The notes under the pieces are model-generated. The model saw only the letters and a list, made by a program, of their open reading frames with translations, was not told where the DNA came from and did no database searches. Positions 27,415-36,552 of a stretch of 64,000 bases of DNA are shown piece by piece (within the stretch, counting starts at the first letter, position 1; each line of letters opens with the position of its first letter). The stretch is from Aquipuribacter hungaricus. Lineage in GTDB: Bacteria; Actinomycetota; Actinomycetes; Actinomycetales; JBBAYJ01. The stretch lies in the NCBI RefSeq assembly GCF_042663885.1, contig NZ_JBHSXV010000001.1; one strand, 5' to 3'. Made by a program: the position numbers and the translations under genes.

Positions 27415-28088
27415 GCACCTGGGCGTTCGTCGGGGACTCCGTCACGGCCGCCCGGCGCGACCCCGCCTGCCCCGACGACCTGGGCCGCGGCTGGGTGGCC
27501 GACGTGGCCGGCCGGCTGCGCGCGGCGGACCCGGCGGCGCGCGTGCTCAACCTCGGCGTGTCCGGGGACCGGCTCGCGGGGGTCCGGGCCCGGGCGGTCC
27601 GCGACCTCGCGGGCGCCGGCGCGCTGGTGCCGGGCGTGGTCGTCACCTGCGCGGTCGGCATCAACGACGTCCGCCGCGCCCACCTCGACGAGCGCCCGCT
27701 CGACGTCGACGCCTTCGCCGCGGGCTACGCCGGCCTGCTCGACGACGTCCGGGCGGCCGTGCCCGGCGGCGGCGTCCGGCTCGTCCTCCTCGAGCCGCTG
27801 CTCGTCCCCGTCGACGCCCGCCGGCAGGGGTGGGTGGCCGACGTCGAGCGGGTCCGTGCCGTGGTCCGGGAGGCGGGCGCGGCCACCGGTGCCGTCGTCG
27901 TCGGCGGGCTCGGGGCGCTGCTCGCGGCCGACGCCGCCCGGACCACCACCGACGGCGTCCACCCCACCCGGGCCGGGCACGCGCTGGTCGCGCAGGCGTG
28001 GTGGGACCGGGTCGTCGCCGTCCCCGGGCTGCTGCCGGGCCGTCCCCGCGGGTGGGACCGGCTGCGTCCGTCCCGACGCACCGGGTGA
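27411..28088 (+). CDS. SGNH/GDSL-family hydrolase
   Basis: 225 residues. All SGNH blocks are present: FVGDSVT (nucleophile Ser), GVSGDR (Gly), GINDVRR (Asn) and DGVHPTRAGH (Asp-His). No signal peptide, so a cytoplasmic esterase. Coupling to the beta-mannosidase by a 4-nt overlap suggests it deacetylates imported manno-oligosaccharides; this is inferred from context. Confidence 0.85.
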   Translation: MSTWAFVGDSVTAARRDPACPDDLGRGWVADVAGRLRAADPAARVLNLGVSGDRLAGVRARAVRDLAGAGALVPGVVVTCAVGINDVRRAHLDERPLDVDAFAAGYAGLLDDVRAAVPGGGVRLVLLEPLLVPVDARRQGWVADVERVRAVVREAGAATGAVVVGGLGALLAADAARTTTDGVHPTRAGHALVAQAWWDRVVAVPGLLPGRPRGWDRLRPSRRTG

Positions 28089-28141
28089 TACTTGGGGCCG
28101 CCTCGGACCGCACCGGCCGGGGGACTGCTGGAGGCCCTGAC

Positions 28142-31063
28142 GTGACGCTCCTCGAGCCGCCGGCGACGGCGGGCCGTCCTCGCGACGACGCTCCCTCCGA
28201 CGCACCCTCGCTGGTCGCGGAGCTGCGCCGCCGGCTCCGGACCAGCGGCACCGACGTCGTCGACGACAGCGTCCGGGTCCGGGCGGAGTACTCCACCGAC
28301 GCCTCGAACTACCGGGTCGTGCCCACCGCCGTCGTCGTCGCCCGCGACGTCGACGACGTCCTCGCCGTCGCCGAGGTCTCCCGCCAGACCGGCACCCCGC
28401 TGACCGTGCGCGGGGGCGGGACCTCGGTCGCGGGCAACGCCGTCGGCACCGGCATCGTCGTCGACGTCAGCCGCCACCTCACCCGGGTCCGCTCCGTCGA
28501 CCCCGAGGCCCGCACCGCGACCGTCGAGCCCGGCGTCGTCCTCACCGCGCTGCAGGCCGCCGCCCGCCCGCACGGCATGCGGTTCGGGCCGGACCCGTCC
28601 ACGCAGGCCCGCTGCACCCTCGGCGGGATGATCGGCAACAACGCGTGCGGCCCCCACGCCGTCGCCTACGGCCGCACCGCGGACAACGTCGTCGCCCTGG
28701 ACATGGTCGACGGCACCGGTCGCCGGTTCACCGCGGCCCGGCTGGGCGACCCCTCGACCGACCCCGTGCCGGGCGTGCGCCAGCTGGTCGACAGCCACCT
28801 CGGCCTGGTCCGCACCGAGCTCGGCCGGTTCGGCCGCCAGGTGTCCGGCTACTCCCTGGAGCACCTGCTGCCCGAGCGGGGCCGCGACCTGGCCAAGACC
28901 CTGGTCGGCACCGAGGGGACCTGCGGCATCGTCCTGGGCGCCACCGTCCGCCTCGTCGACCTGGCGCCCGCGACCGCGCTCGCCGTCCTCGGCTACCCGG
29001 ACATGGCGACCGCCGCCGACGCCGTCCCCGCGCTGCTGCCCCACGGCCCGCTCGCGGTCGAGGGCATCGACGCCCGCCTGGTCGACGTCGTCCGCCACCA
29101 CAAGGGCGACGCCGCGGTGCCGGCGCTGCCCCCGGGCGGCGGCTGGCTGTTCTGCGAGGTCGGCGGCGCCGACGAGGCCGAGGCCTTCGCCGCCGCCCGC
29201 CGGCTGGCCGCGGACTCCGGCACCACGTCGGTCCGGGTGGTCCCGCCCGGGCCGGACGCCACCGCGCTGTGGCGGATCCGCGAGGACGGCGCCGGCCTGG
29301 CCGGGCGCACCGCGACCGGCGCGCAGGCGTGGCCCGGCTGGGAGGACGCCGCCGTCCCGCCCGAGCGGCTCGGCAGCTACCTGCGCGGCTTCGAGGCGCT
29401 CATGAAGGCCCACGACGTCGACGGGCTGGCCTACGGGCACTTCGGCGACGGCTGCGTCCACGTCCGGATGGACCTGCCGCTCGCCGAGGCGCCTCACCGG
29501 CTGCGGCCGTTCCTGCAGGAGGCGGCCGACCTCGTCGTCGCCCACGGCGGGTCGCTGTCCGGGGAGCACGGCGACGGCCGGGCCCGCAGCGAGCTGCTCC
29601 AGCGGATGTACGGTCCCGACGCGCTCGCGCTGTTCGGCGGCTTCAAGCACCTCTTCGACCCCGAGGACCTGCTCAACCCCGGTGTCGTCGTCCGGCCGCG
29701 GCCGCTGGACGCCGACCTGCGGCGCCCGACCGCGCGGCCGACGCCGCCGTCGCCCGGCGGGTTCTCGCTGCTGCACGACTCCGGCGACCTCACCCGCGCC
29801 GTCCACCGCTGCGTCGGGGTCGGCAAGTGCCGCGCCGACACCTCGGCCGCCGGCGGCTTCATGTGCCCGTCCTACCTGGCCACCCACCAGGAGAAGGACT
29901 CCACCCGCGGCCGTGCCCGGGTGCTGCAGGAGCTGACCACCGGCACGCTCGTCGGCGGCGTCGACCACCCGGCGGTGCACGAGTCGCTCGACCTGTGCCT
30001 GTCCTGCAAGGCGTGCGCGAGCGACTGCCCCGCCGGGGTGGACATGGCCACGTACAAGTCCGAGGTGCTCCACCGCCGCTTCAGGGGCCGGCTCCGCCCG
30101 GTCACGCACTACTCGCTCGGCTGGCTGCCCCGCTGGTCGGCGCTGGTCGGGGCGGTGCCCGGCCTGGCCGCGGTGCTCAACGTCGTCCTCGCCGTCGGTC
30201 CGCTGCGCCGGCTCGTGCTGCGCCTGGGCGGGATGGACGCCCGGCGCTCGGTGCCGCGCTTCGCCACGACCACCCTGCGGCAGCGCTGGGCGGCCGGCCG
30301 GTCCGCCGCGGACCCCGCCCCGCCGGCGGCCGCCCCCGGGACCCCGGTCCGCGACCGGGTCGTGCTCTGGGCCGACTCGTTCACCGACGGGTTCAGCCCG
30401 ACCGTCGGCACCGCCGCGCGCCGCGTCCTCGAGGACGCGGGCTACGACGTCGTCCTCGCCGGGCCGGGCGCCTGCTGCGGGCTGACGTGGATCTCGACCG
30501 GCCAGCTCGACGCCGCCCGCGACCGGCTGCGCGGCACCCTGGACGTGCTGTCGCCGTACGTCGACGCCGGCCTGCAGGTCGTCGGCCTCGAGCCGTCGTG
30601 CACCGCGGCGCTGCGGGGCGACCTGCCCGAGCTGCTCGCCGACGACGAGCGTGCCGCCCGCGTGTCCGTGGCCGTCCGCACCCTGGCGGAGGTCCTCACC
30701 GAGCGCCGCGCCGACGGCTGGCGGGTGCCGGACCTCACCGGGGTCGACGTCCTCGCCCAGCCGCACTGCCACCAGCACGCCGAGATGGGCTTCCGCGCCG
30801 ACCTCGACCTGCTCACCGGCGCCGGGGCGACCGTGCGCGCGCTCGCCGGCTGCTGCGGCCTGGCCGGCAACTTCGGCATGGAGGCCGGGCACTACGAGGT
30901 CTCGGTGGCCGTGGCCGAGCGGGCCCTGCTGCCGGCGCTGCGCGAGGCCCGGCCGGGCACCGTCCTGCTCGCCGACGGCTTCAGCTGCCGCACGCAGGCC
31001 GACGACCTGGCCGGCGTGCAGGGCCAGCACCTGGCCGAGCTGCTCGCCTCCCGCCTGGCCTGA
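28142..31063 (+). CDS. FAD-linked oxidase/Fe-S oxidoreductase fusion (D-lactate dehydrogenase type)
   Basis: 973 residues in three parts. The FAD-binding PCMH domain has TVRGGGTSVAGNAVGTGIVVDVS and GGMIGNNACGPHAVAYGRT. The FAD-oxidase C-terminal domain has YGHFGDGCVHVRMDLP and GEHGDGRARSELL. The Fe-S part has cysteine clusters around CVGVGKCRA and CLSCKACASDCPAGVDM, then two CCG segments (GACCGLTW, AGCCGLAGNFG). This is the architecture of quinone-linked D-lactate or D-2-hydroxyacid dehydrogenases that fuse GlcD- and GlcF-like modules. It probably feeds electrons to the membrane quinone pool; substrate not proven. GTG start. Confidence 0.87.
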   Translation: MTLLEPPATAGRPRDDAPSDAPSLVAELRRRLRTSGTDVVDDSVRVRAEYSTDASNYRVVPTAVVVARDVDDVLAVAEVSRQTGTPLTVRGGGTSVAGNAVGTGIVVDVSRHLTRVRSVDPEARTATVEPGVVLTALQAAARPHGMRFGPDPSTQARCTLGGMIGNNACGPHAVAYGRTADNVVALDMVDGTGRRFTAARLGDPSTDPVPGVRQLVDSHLGLVRTELGRFGRQVSGYSLEHLLPERGRDLAKTLVGTEGTCGIVLGATVRLVDLAPATALAVLGYPDMATAADAVPALLPHGPLAVEGIDARLVDVVRHHKGDAAVPALPPGGGWLFCEVGGADEAEAFAAARRLAADSGTTSVRVVPPGPDATALWRIREDGAGLAGRTATGAQAWPGWEDAAVPPERLGSYLRGFEALMKAHDVDGLAYGHFGDGCVHVRMDLPLAEAPHRLRPFLQEAADLVVAHGGSLSGEHGDGRARSELLQRMYGPDALALFGGFKHLFDPEDLLNPGVVVRPRPLDADLRRPTARPTPPSPGGFSLLHDSGDLTRAVHRCVGVGKCRADTSAAGGFMCPSYLATHQEKDSTRGRARVLQELTTGTLVGGVDHPAVHESLDLCLSCKACASDCPAGVDMATYKSEVLHRRFRGRLRPVTHYSLGWLPRWSALVGAVPGLAAVLNVVLAVGPLRRLVLRLGGMDARRSVPRFATTTLRQRWAAGRSAADPAPPAAAPGTPVRDRVVLWADSFTDGFSPTVGTAARRVLEDAGYDVVLAGPGACCGLTWISTGQLDAARDRLRGTLDVLSPYVDAGLQVVGLEPSCTAALRGDLPELLADDERAARVSVAVRTLAEVLTERRADGWRVPDLTGVDVLAQPHCHQHAEMGFRADLDLLTGAGATVRALAGCCGLAGNFGMEAGHYEVSVAVAERALLPALREARPGTVLLADGFSCRTQADDLAGVQGQHLAELLASRLA

Positions 31064-31097
31064 CCGGACGAGCCCCGGACCAGCCCCGGACGGCATC

Positions 31098-31135
31098 GGC
31101 GCCGCCGCCCACCCTGCGAGGGGGGCGGCGGCGCC
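31098..31135. terminator. Bidirectional hairpin terminator
   Basis: GGCGCCGCCGCCC and its complement form a perfect stem of about 13 bp with a loop of about 11 bases. It lies between the converging FAD/Fe-S gene and the NDH-2 gene and can serve both. Confidence 0.65.
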
Positions 31136-31154
31136 GGGAGCCGGGCGCGCCAGG

Positions 31155-32699
31155 TCAGCGCTGGGCGGCCTCCTCGGTGGCCGTGGGAGCGCCGCCGAGG
31201 TCGGGGTGGTCGGGACGGCGCTGCTCGATCGTCTCGTCGGTCCCGGCCTGCGAGCCGCCGGTCGTGCCGCCGGTCTCGCCCGGGGTCGCGTCCTGCGCCC
31301 CGTCGGCCGCGGCGCCCGGCTTCTCGTCGAGGTAGACGAGGTCCTGGGGCTTGTGGTGCTCCAGGGCCCTGCGGGCGATGATCTGCTGCTGGGTCACGGC
31401 GCGCTCGGAGCGGCCGCGGCCCAGGAACGTGATCGTCCACTTGAGCAGCGTGGTCACCCGGTTCTTGAAGCCGACCAGGTACAGCAGGTGCACCGCCAGC
31501 CACAGCACCCAGGCGAAGAACCCGCCGAACTTGAGCTTGCCGACCGACGCCACCGCGTTGAAGCGGCTGATCGTCGCCATCGAGCCCTTGTCCTTGTACG
31601 AGAACGCGACGCCGGTCTCCTGGCCCGTCAGCCCGCGGCGGATCTCGCGCGCCACGTGCTGCCCGCCCTGGATCGCCACCTGCGCCACGCCCGGGAGGCC
31701 GTCGAGGGCGGCCATGTCGCCGACGACGTGCACCTCGGGGTGCCCGGGCAGCGACAGGTCCGGCTGCACCTTGATGCGCCCGGCCCGGTCGAGCTCGGCG
31801 CCGGACTGCTCGGCGAGCAGGGACCCGAGCGGGCTGCCCTGGACCCCGGCCGCCCACACCTTGGCGCGGGCCTCGATGCGCCGGGTCGTGCCGTCCTTGT
31901 CCTTGACCTCGATGCCGTGGCGGTCGACGTCGGTGACCATGGTGCCGAGCTGGATGTCGACGCCCATCTGCGTGAGCTTGCGGTGCGCCTTCTCGCCGAG
32001 CTCCTCCGCGAAGCCGGGGAGCACGCGGGGCGCGGCGTCGACGAGGACGACCTTGGCGCGCGTCGGGTCGATCCGGCGGAAGTCCCGGCGCAGCGTCTGC
32101 TTGGACAGCTCGGCGATCTGCCCGGCCATCTCCACGCCCGTCGGCCCCGCGCCCACGACGACGAAGGTGAGCAGGCGCTCCTCCTCCGACTCGTCCCAGG
32201 CGAGCTCGGCCATCTCGAACGCGCCGAAGATCCGGCCGCGCAGCTCGAGGGCGTCGTCGATGGACTTCATGCCGGGCGCGAACCGGGCGAACTGGTCGTT
32301 GCCGAAGTACGACTGGCCGGCGCCCGCGGCGACCACGAGGTGGTCGTAGCTGGTGACGGTCTGCCGGTCCAGCACCTGGGAGGTGACGGTCCGGGCGGTG
32401 AGGTCGATCCCGGTGACGTCGCCGAGCAGCACGGTGGCGTTCTGCTGGTCGTTGAGGATCTCGCGCGTCGAGGGGGCGATGTCGCCCTCGGACAGGATCC
32501 CGGTCGCCACCTGGTACAGCAGCGGCTGGAACAGGTGGTGGGTGGTGCGGGAGATGAGCGTGACGTCCACGTCGGCCTTGCGCAGCCCCTGGGTCGCGAA
32601 CAGCCCGCCGAAGCCCGAGCCGATGACGAGGACGTGCGGGCGCCCGGTCGTGGTGCGCCGCGGGGCGGCGGGGGTGTCGTGCGTCTGCACGGTGCTCAT
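31155..32699 (-). CDS. ndh: Type II NADH dehydrogenase (NDH-2)
   Basis: 514 residues. The N-terminal FAD Rossmann motif is HVLVIGSGFGGLFATQGL, and the second dinucleotide motif is FVVVGAGPTGVEMAGQIAEL. HHLFQPLLYQVATGIL and HVVGDMAALDGLPGVAQVAIQ are typical of NDH-2. A C-terminal amphipathic/hydrophobic stretch (FFAWVLWLAVHLLYLVGFKNR) anchors it to the membrane, and a disordered tail follows. It oxidises NADH and reduces menaquinone without pumping protons. The adjacent FAD/Fe-S dehydrogenase would deliver electrons to the same pool. GGAGG lies upstream of the ATG. Confidence 0.93.
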   Translation of the reverse strand: MSTVQTHDTPAAPRRTTTGRPHVLVIGSGFGGLFATQGLRKADVDVTLISRTTHHLFQPLLYQVATGILSEGDIAPSTREILNDQQNATVLLGDVTGIDLTARTVTSQVLDRQTVTSYDHLVVAAGAGQSYFGNDQFARFAPGMKSIDDALELRGRIFGAFEMAELAWDESEEERLLTFVVVGAGPTGVEMAGQIAELSKQTLRRDFRRIDPTRAKVVLVDAAPRVLPGFAEELGEKAHRKLTQMGVDIQLGTMVTDVDRHGIEVKDKDGTTRRIEARAKVWAAGVQGSPLGSLLAEQSGAELDRAGRIKVQPDLSLPGHPEVHVVGDMAALDGLPGVAQVAIQGGQHVAREIRRGLTGQETGVAFSYKDKGSMATISRFNAVASVGKLKFGGFFAWVLWLAVHLLYLVGFKNRVTTLLKWTITFLGRGRSERAVTQQQIIARRALEHHKPQDLVYLDEKPGAAADGAQDATPGETGGTTGGSQAGTDETIEQRRPDHPDLGGAPTATEEAAQR

Positions 32700-32812
32700 G
32701 CGGACCTCCGGAGGTCTCGTCGAGGTGCCCAGGGTGTCAGCAGCCGGCCCGCCAGGCGAGCGGTCGGCGCGGCCGTGTCCCCGGTACCGGCCGTGCCTGC
32801 CACCCTCGTCGG

Positions 32813-33295
32813 GTGACCGGCACCCTCCTGGTACCCGTCGCAGGGCGGCGCACACCGCTCCTGCTCGCCGTCTACGGCACGCTCCGGCGCGGCTGCCGCA
32901 ACGCCGGCGTGCTCGCCGGCTGCCGGCACCTGGGCGACGGCGAGGTCGCCGGGACCCTCCACGAGGTGTCGGTGCCCCGCGAGCAGCTGGGCTACGGCTA
33001 CCCGCTGCTCGTCCTCGACGACGCCCCCGGGCCGGCGGGTGCCGGCGGGCGGGTGCGGGTCGAGGTGTACGGGGTCGACGACCCGGCGACGCTGCTCGCG
33101 CTGGACGAGCTCGAGGACTACGACCCCGACGACCCGTCGGGCTCGGAGTACGTCCGCGTGGTCGTGCCGCTGCTCTCGGGCTGGCCGGGGGCGCCGGAGC
33201 AGGTCCAGGTGTACGTCCACGCCGGGGAGCCGTCCCGTCGGGGGCCGGTGCTGCCCGGGGGCGACTGGTACCTGCACGCGGGCGAGCGGGCCTGA
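32813..33295 (+). CDS. Gamma-glutamylcyclotransferase-like (AIG2 fold) protein
   Basis: 160 residues. The fold's N-terminal signature is present as AVYGTLRRGCRNAGVL, and the likely catalytic acid is in LALDELEDYDPDDPSGSEYVR. YVHAGEPSRRGPVLPGGDWY closes the barrel. Members act on gamma-glutamyl amines or peptides; the substrate here is unknown. GTG 32813 is the only plausible start in the intergenic gap. Confidence 0.82.
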   Translation: MTGTLLVPVAGRRTPLLLAVYGTLRRGCRNAGVLAGCRHLGDGEVAGTLHEVSVPREQLGYGYPLLVLDDAPGPAGAGGRVRVEVYGVDDPATLLALDELEDYDPDDPSGSEYVRVVVPLLSGWPGAPEQVQVYVHAGEPSRRGPVLPGGDWYLHAGERA

Positions 33296-33342
33296 GCCGA
33301 CCGGTGCCCGGCCCTGTCCGGCACGGGCCGGCCGGGCTGCGG

Positions 33343-33348
33343 TAGACA
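33343..33348 (+). promoter_or_regulatory. -10 box of gnd (leaderless)
   Basis: TAGACA ends 6 nt before the ATG at 33355. No Shine-Dalgarno is visible, which fits a leaderless mRNA. Confidence 0.45.
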
Positions 33349-33354
33349 TCCCCC

Positions 33355-34797
33355 ATGAGCGCACGCGCGGGTGTCGGAGTCGTCGGGCTGGCCGTCATGG
33401 GCAGCAACCTCGCGCGGAACCTCGCGCGCAACGGGCACACGGTGGCCCTGTGGAACCGGACGCAGGAGAAGACCACGGCCCTGGTGGAGGCCCACGGCCA
33501 CGAGGGCGACTTCGTCCCCAGCGAGGAGCTGGCCGACTTCGTCGCGTCGCTCACCACGCCCCGCTGCGTCATCGTCATGGTGCAGGCGGGACCGGGCACC
33601 GACGCGGTCGTCGACGCGGTGGCCGAGCTGCTCGAGCCGGGCGACATGGTCGTCGACGGCGGCAACGCGCTGTTCGGCGACACGATCCGCCGCACCGAGG
33701 CGCTGGAGGCCAAGGGGCTGCACTTCGTCGGCGCCGGGGTGTCCGGCGGCGAGGAGGGCGCCCTCAACGGTCCCTCGATCATGGTCGGCGGGTCCGACGA
33801 GGCCTACGAGACGCTCGGGCCGATCGTCGAGAGCATCGCCGCGGTCGTCGACGGCACGCCGTGCGCGGCGCACCTGGGCACCGACGGCGCCGGGCACTTC
33901 GTCAAGATGGTCCACAACGGCATCGAGTACGCCGACATGCAGCTCATCGGCGAGGCGTACGACCTGCTCCGCAACGTCGCCGGGCTCTCCCCGTCCGCCA
34001 TCTCCGAGATCTTCGTCGGCTGGAACTCCGGCGAGCTCGACTCCTTCCTCATCGAGATCACCGCCGACGTGCTCGCCCAGGTCGACGCCTCGACGGGGCA
34101 GCCGTTCGTCGACGTCGTGCTCGACCAGGCCGGCATGAAGGGCACCGGGACGTGGACCGTCCAGACGGCCCTCACGCTCGGGACCCCGGTGAGCGGGATC
34201 GCCGAGGCCGTCTTCGCCCGCGCGCTGTCCAGCCACCGCGAGACCCGCGACGCCGTCCAGGCCGCGTACGGCACGACCAGCGGGTCCACCGTGCCGGTCC
34301 CCGACGACGTCGACGCCTTCGTCGAGCAGGTCCGCCGCGCGCTGTACGCGTCCAAGATCGTCAGCTACGCCCAGGGCTTCGACATGCTCGCCGCCGGTGC
34401 CCTGCTCCACGGCTGGTCGCTCGACATGGGCCAGATCGCCACCATCTGGCGCGGCGGCTGCATCATCCGGGCCCGCTTCCTCGACCGGATCACCGAGGCC
34501 TACGCCGCCGACCCGGCCCTGGTCAGCCTGCTCAGCGCACCCGTGTTCGTCGAGGCGCTCCAGGGCGCGGACGCGGCCTGGCGCCAGGTCGTGTCCACGG
34601 CGGCGCTGTCCGGGGTGCCGACGCCGGGCTTCGCCGCCGCGCTCGCCGCGTTCGACGGCTCGCGCCGCGACCGGCTGCCCGCCGCCCTGGTCCAGGGCCA
34701 GCGCGACCTGTTCGGCGCCCACACCTACCGACGCGTCGACCGCGAGGGCACCTTCCACGTCATGTGGGGCGAGGACCGGCGCGAGACCGAGGTCTGA
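33355..34797 (+). CDS. gnd: 6-phosphogluconate dehydrogenase, decarboxylating
   Basis: 480 residues, the long (dimeric) form. The nucleotide-binding N-terminus is VGVVGLAVMGSNLARNLARNG, the substrate region includes GAGVSGGEEGALNGPSIMVGG and HFVKMVHNGIEYADMQLIGE, and the C-terminal domain has DQAGMKGTGTW and IWRGGCIIRARFL. It converts 6-phosphogluconate to ribulose-5-phosphate, giving NADPH in the oxidative pentose phosphate pathway. The next gene starts 2 nt after the stop, so they are cotranscribed. Confidence 0.95.
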   Translation: MSARAGVGVVGLAVMGSNLARNLARNGHTVALWNRTQEKTTALVEAHGHEGDFVPSEELADFVASLTTPRCVIVMVQAGPGTDAVVDAVAELLEPGDMVVDGGNALFGDTIRRTEALEAKGLHFVGAGVSGGEEGALNGPSIMVGGSDEAYETLGPIVESIAAVVDGTPCAAHLGTDGAGHFVKMVHNGIEYADMQLIGEAYDLLRNVAGLSPSAISEIFVGWNSGELDSFLIEITADVLAQVDASTGQPFVDVVLDQAGMKGTGTWTVQTALTLGTPVSGIAEAVFARALSSHRETRDAVQAAYGTTSGSTVPVPDDVDAFVEQVRRALYASKIVSYAQGFDMLAAGALLHGWSLDMGQIATIWRGGCIIRARFLDRITEAYAADPALVSLLSAPVFVEALQGADAAWRQVVSTAALSGVPTPGFAAALAAFDGSRRDRLPAALVQGQRDLFGAHTYRRVDREGTFHVMWGEDRRETEV

Positions 34798-34799
34798 GG

Positions 34800-36050
34800 G
34801 TGGCGACCGCGGGGTTCACCGGGCCGCCGGCCCCGCCGGGGCGCGACGTCGCGCTCGTCGGCGGCCGCGTGGTGCCCGGCGTGGGCCCCGCGGTCGAGCG
34901 GGGGACCGTGCTCGTCCTCGACGGGCGGGTGGCCGCCGTGGGGCCGGTCGACGAGGTGGACGTCCCCGACGGCGTCCCCGTCCACGACACCACGGGCCGC
35001 TGGGTGCTGCCGGGCTTCGTCGAGGTCCACGCGCACGTCGGCATCTTCGAGGACGGCGAAGACTGGCCCGGCCGCGACCACAACGAGATGACGTCGCCCG
35101 TCACCGCGCACCTGCGGGCGCTCGACGCCGTCAACCCCGCCGACATCGCCTTCGTCGACGCCCTCGGGGGCGGCGTGACGTCCGTCGTGGTCAAGCCGGG
35201 CTCGGGCAACGTCGTGGGCGGCCGCACGGTGGCGCTCAAGACGTGGGGCCGCACCGTGGACCAGATGTGCTTCCGGGAGCCGGCGAGCATCAAGAGCGCC
35301 CTCGGGGAGAACCCCAAGCGGGTCCACGGGGACAAGGGGAAGCTGCCCAGCACGCGGATGGGCGTCGCCGCCGTGCTGCGCGAGGCGCTGGCCCGGGCCC
35401 GCCACCACCGCGCCCAGCTCGACCGTGCCGCCGCCGAGGGCACCGCGCCGCCGGCGCCGGACCCCGCGTCGGAGACGCTGCTGCTCGCGCTGGAGGACGG
35501 CCTGCCCTGGTGCCAGCACGCGCACCGCGCCGACGACATCGCCACGGCGCTGCGACTGGCCGCCGAGCACGGCTACCGGCTCGTGCTCAACCACGCCACG
35601 GAGGGCCACCTGCTCGCCGCCGAGCTCGCCGCGGCGGGGGTGCCGTGCGTGGTGGGCCCGACCCTGGGCTCCCGCAGCAAGGTGGAGCTGCGCGGGCGCA
35701 CCCTGCGCACCCCGGCCCTGCTCCACGAGGCCGGCGTCGAGGTGGCGCTCACCACCGACCACCCGGTCGTGCCCGTCGCCTTCCTCGTCCACGAGGCGAC
35801 GTTCGCGGTCAAGGAGGGCCTGCCCGCCGACGTCGCGCTGCAGGCGATCACCGTCAACCCGGCGCGCTTCCTCGGCCTGGACGACCGGGTGGGGTCGCTG
35901 CAGGTCGGCCTGGACGGCGACGTCGTGGTGTGGGACGGCGACCCGCTCGACGTCATGAGCCGCGCGCTCACGACGTACGTCGAGGGCCGCCGCGTCTACG
36001 ACTTCGACGTCGAGGAGATGGTGGGCCGCGCGGCCGACCCGTGGTCGTGA
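34800..36050 (+). CDS. Metal-dependent amidohydrolase
   Basis: About 416 residues. A composite beta-sandwich (VALVGGRVVPGVGPAVERGTVLVLDG) surrounds a TIM barrel whose metal site begins at VHAHVGIFEDG (HxH). LVLNHATEG, EVALTTDHPVVP and TVNPARFLGL supply later conserved positions, and the C-terminus is typical of imidazolonepropionase- and dihydroorotase-like amidohydrolases (GLDGDVVVWDGDPLD). Substrate unknown. GTG 34800 lies 2 nt after gnd, and fluC-type genes follow after 10 nt, suggesting one operon. Confidence 0.82.
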   Translation: MATAGFTGPPAPPGRDVALVGGRVVPGVGPAVERGTVLVLDGRVAAVGPVDEVDVPDGVPVHDTTGRWVLPGFVEVHAHVGIFEDGEDWPGRDHNEMTSPVTAHLRALDAVNPADIAFVDALGGGVTSVVVKPGSGNVVGGRTVALKTWGRTVDQMCFREPASIKSALGENPKRVHGDKGKLPSTRMGVAAVLREALARARHHRAQLDRAAAEGTAPPAPDPASETLLLALEDGLPWCQHAHRADDIATALRLAAEHGYRLVLNHATEGHLLAAELAAAGVPCVVGPTLGSRSKVELRGRTLRTPALLHEAGVEVALTTDHPVVPVAFLVHEATFAVKEGLPADVALQAITVNPARFLGLDDRVGSLQVGLDGDVVVWDGDPLDVMSRALTTYVEGRRVYDFDVEEMVGRAADPWS

Positions 36051-36060
36051 GCCCGTCGCC

Positions 36061-36552
36061 GTGACCGGCCCGGACGAGCCGGCCCCCGCGCGGCGCCGGT
36101 GGCTCCCCGCCGCCGCCGTGCTCCTGACGGTCGGGGCCGGTGGCGCGCTGGGAGGGGCCGCGCGGGTGTGGGCCGGGCTCGTGGTCCCGCAGACCGGTGT
36201 CCCGGGCTGGGCGGTGCTCGTGGCGGTCAACGTCCTCGGCGCCCTGGCCATGGGGCTGGTCGTCGGCCGCGGCGGCGCGCTCGCCCGCCCCGCCGTGACG
36301 ACCGGGGTGCTCGGCGGGTTCACGTCGTTCTCCGGCTGGGTGCTCGACGTCCTCCGCCTGCTCGGCCCGGCCCCGGTCCTGGCCGTGGCGCTGCTCGTCG
36401 CGGTGCCCGTCGCGACGGTGTCCGCGTGCATGGTGGGCCTGCTGGTCGGCGGCCGCGCGGCCGGCCGCACCGACCTGGGCCGCACCGACGCTGGTCGCAC
36501 CGACGACGGCTACGCCGATGCGGGCCGCAGAGACCCGGGGAGCCCGGCGTGA
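36061..36552 (+). CDS. crcB: CrcB/FluC fluoride channel subunit 1
   Basis: 163 residues with four hydrophobic helices. CrcB marks are GGALGGAARVWAG, AVNVLGALAMG and GGFTSFSGW (the family's GGFTTFST region lining the fluoride pore). The last 25 residues are an unusual hydrophilic tail of GRTD-type repeats. It overlaps the next crcB gene by 4 nt. In actinobacteria and firmicutes two dissimilar subunits often form the dual-topology channel together. Confidence 0.85.
   Translation: MTGPDEPAPARRRWLPAAAVLLTVGAGGALGGAARVWAGLVVPQTGVPGWAVLVAVNVLGALAMGLVVGRGGALARPAVTTGVLGGFTSFSGWVLDVLRLLGPAPVLAVALLVAVPVATVSACMVGLLVGGRAAGRTDLGRTDAGRTDDGYADAGRRDPGSPA

Noticed and set aside
27725..31096. 1123-codon minus-strand frame opposite the FAD/Fe-S gene
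   Set aside because: No recognisable domain; composition is that of a reverse-strand shadow, while the plus strand carries clear FAD and Fe-S motifs.
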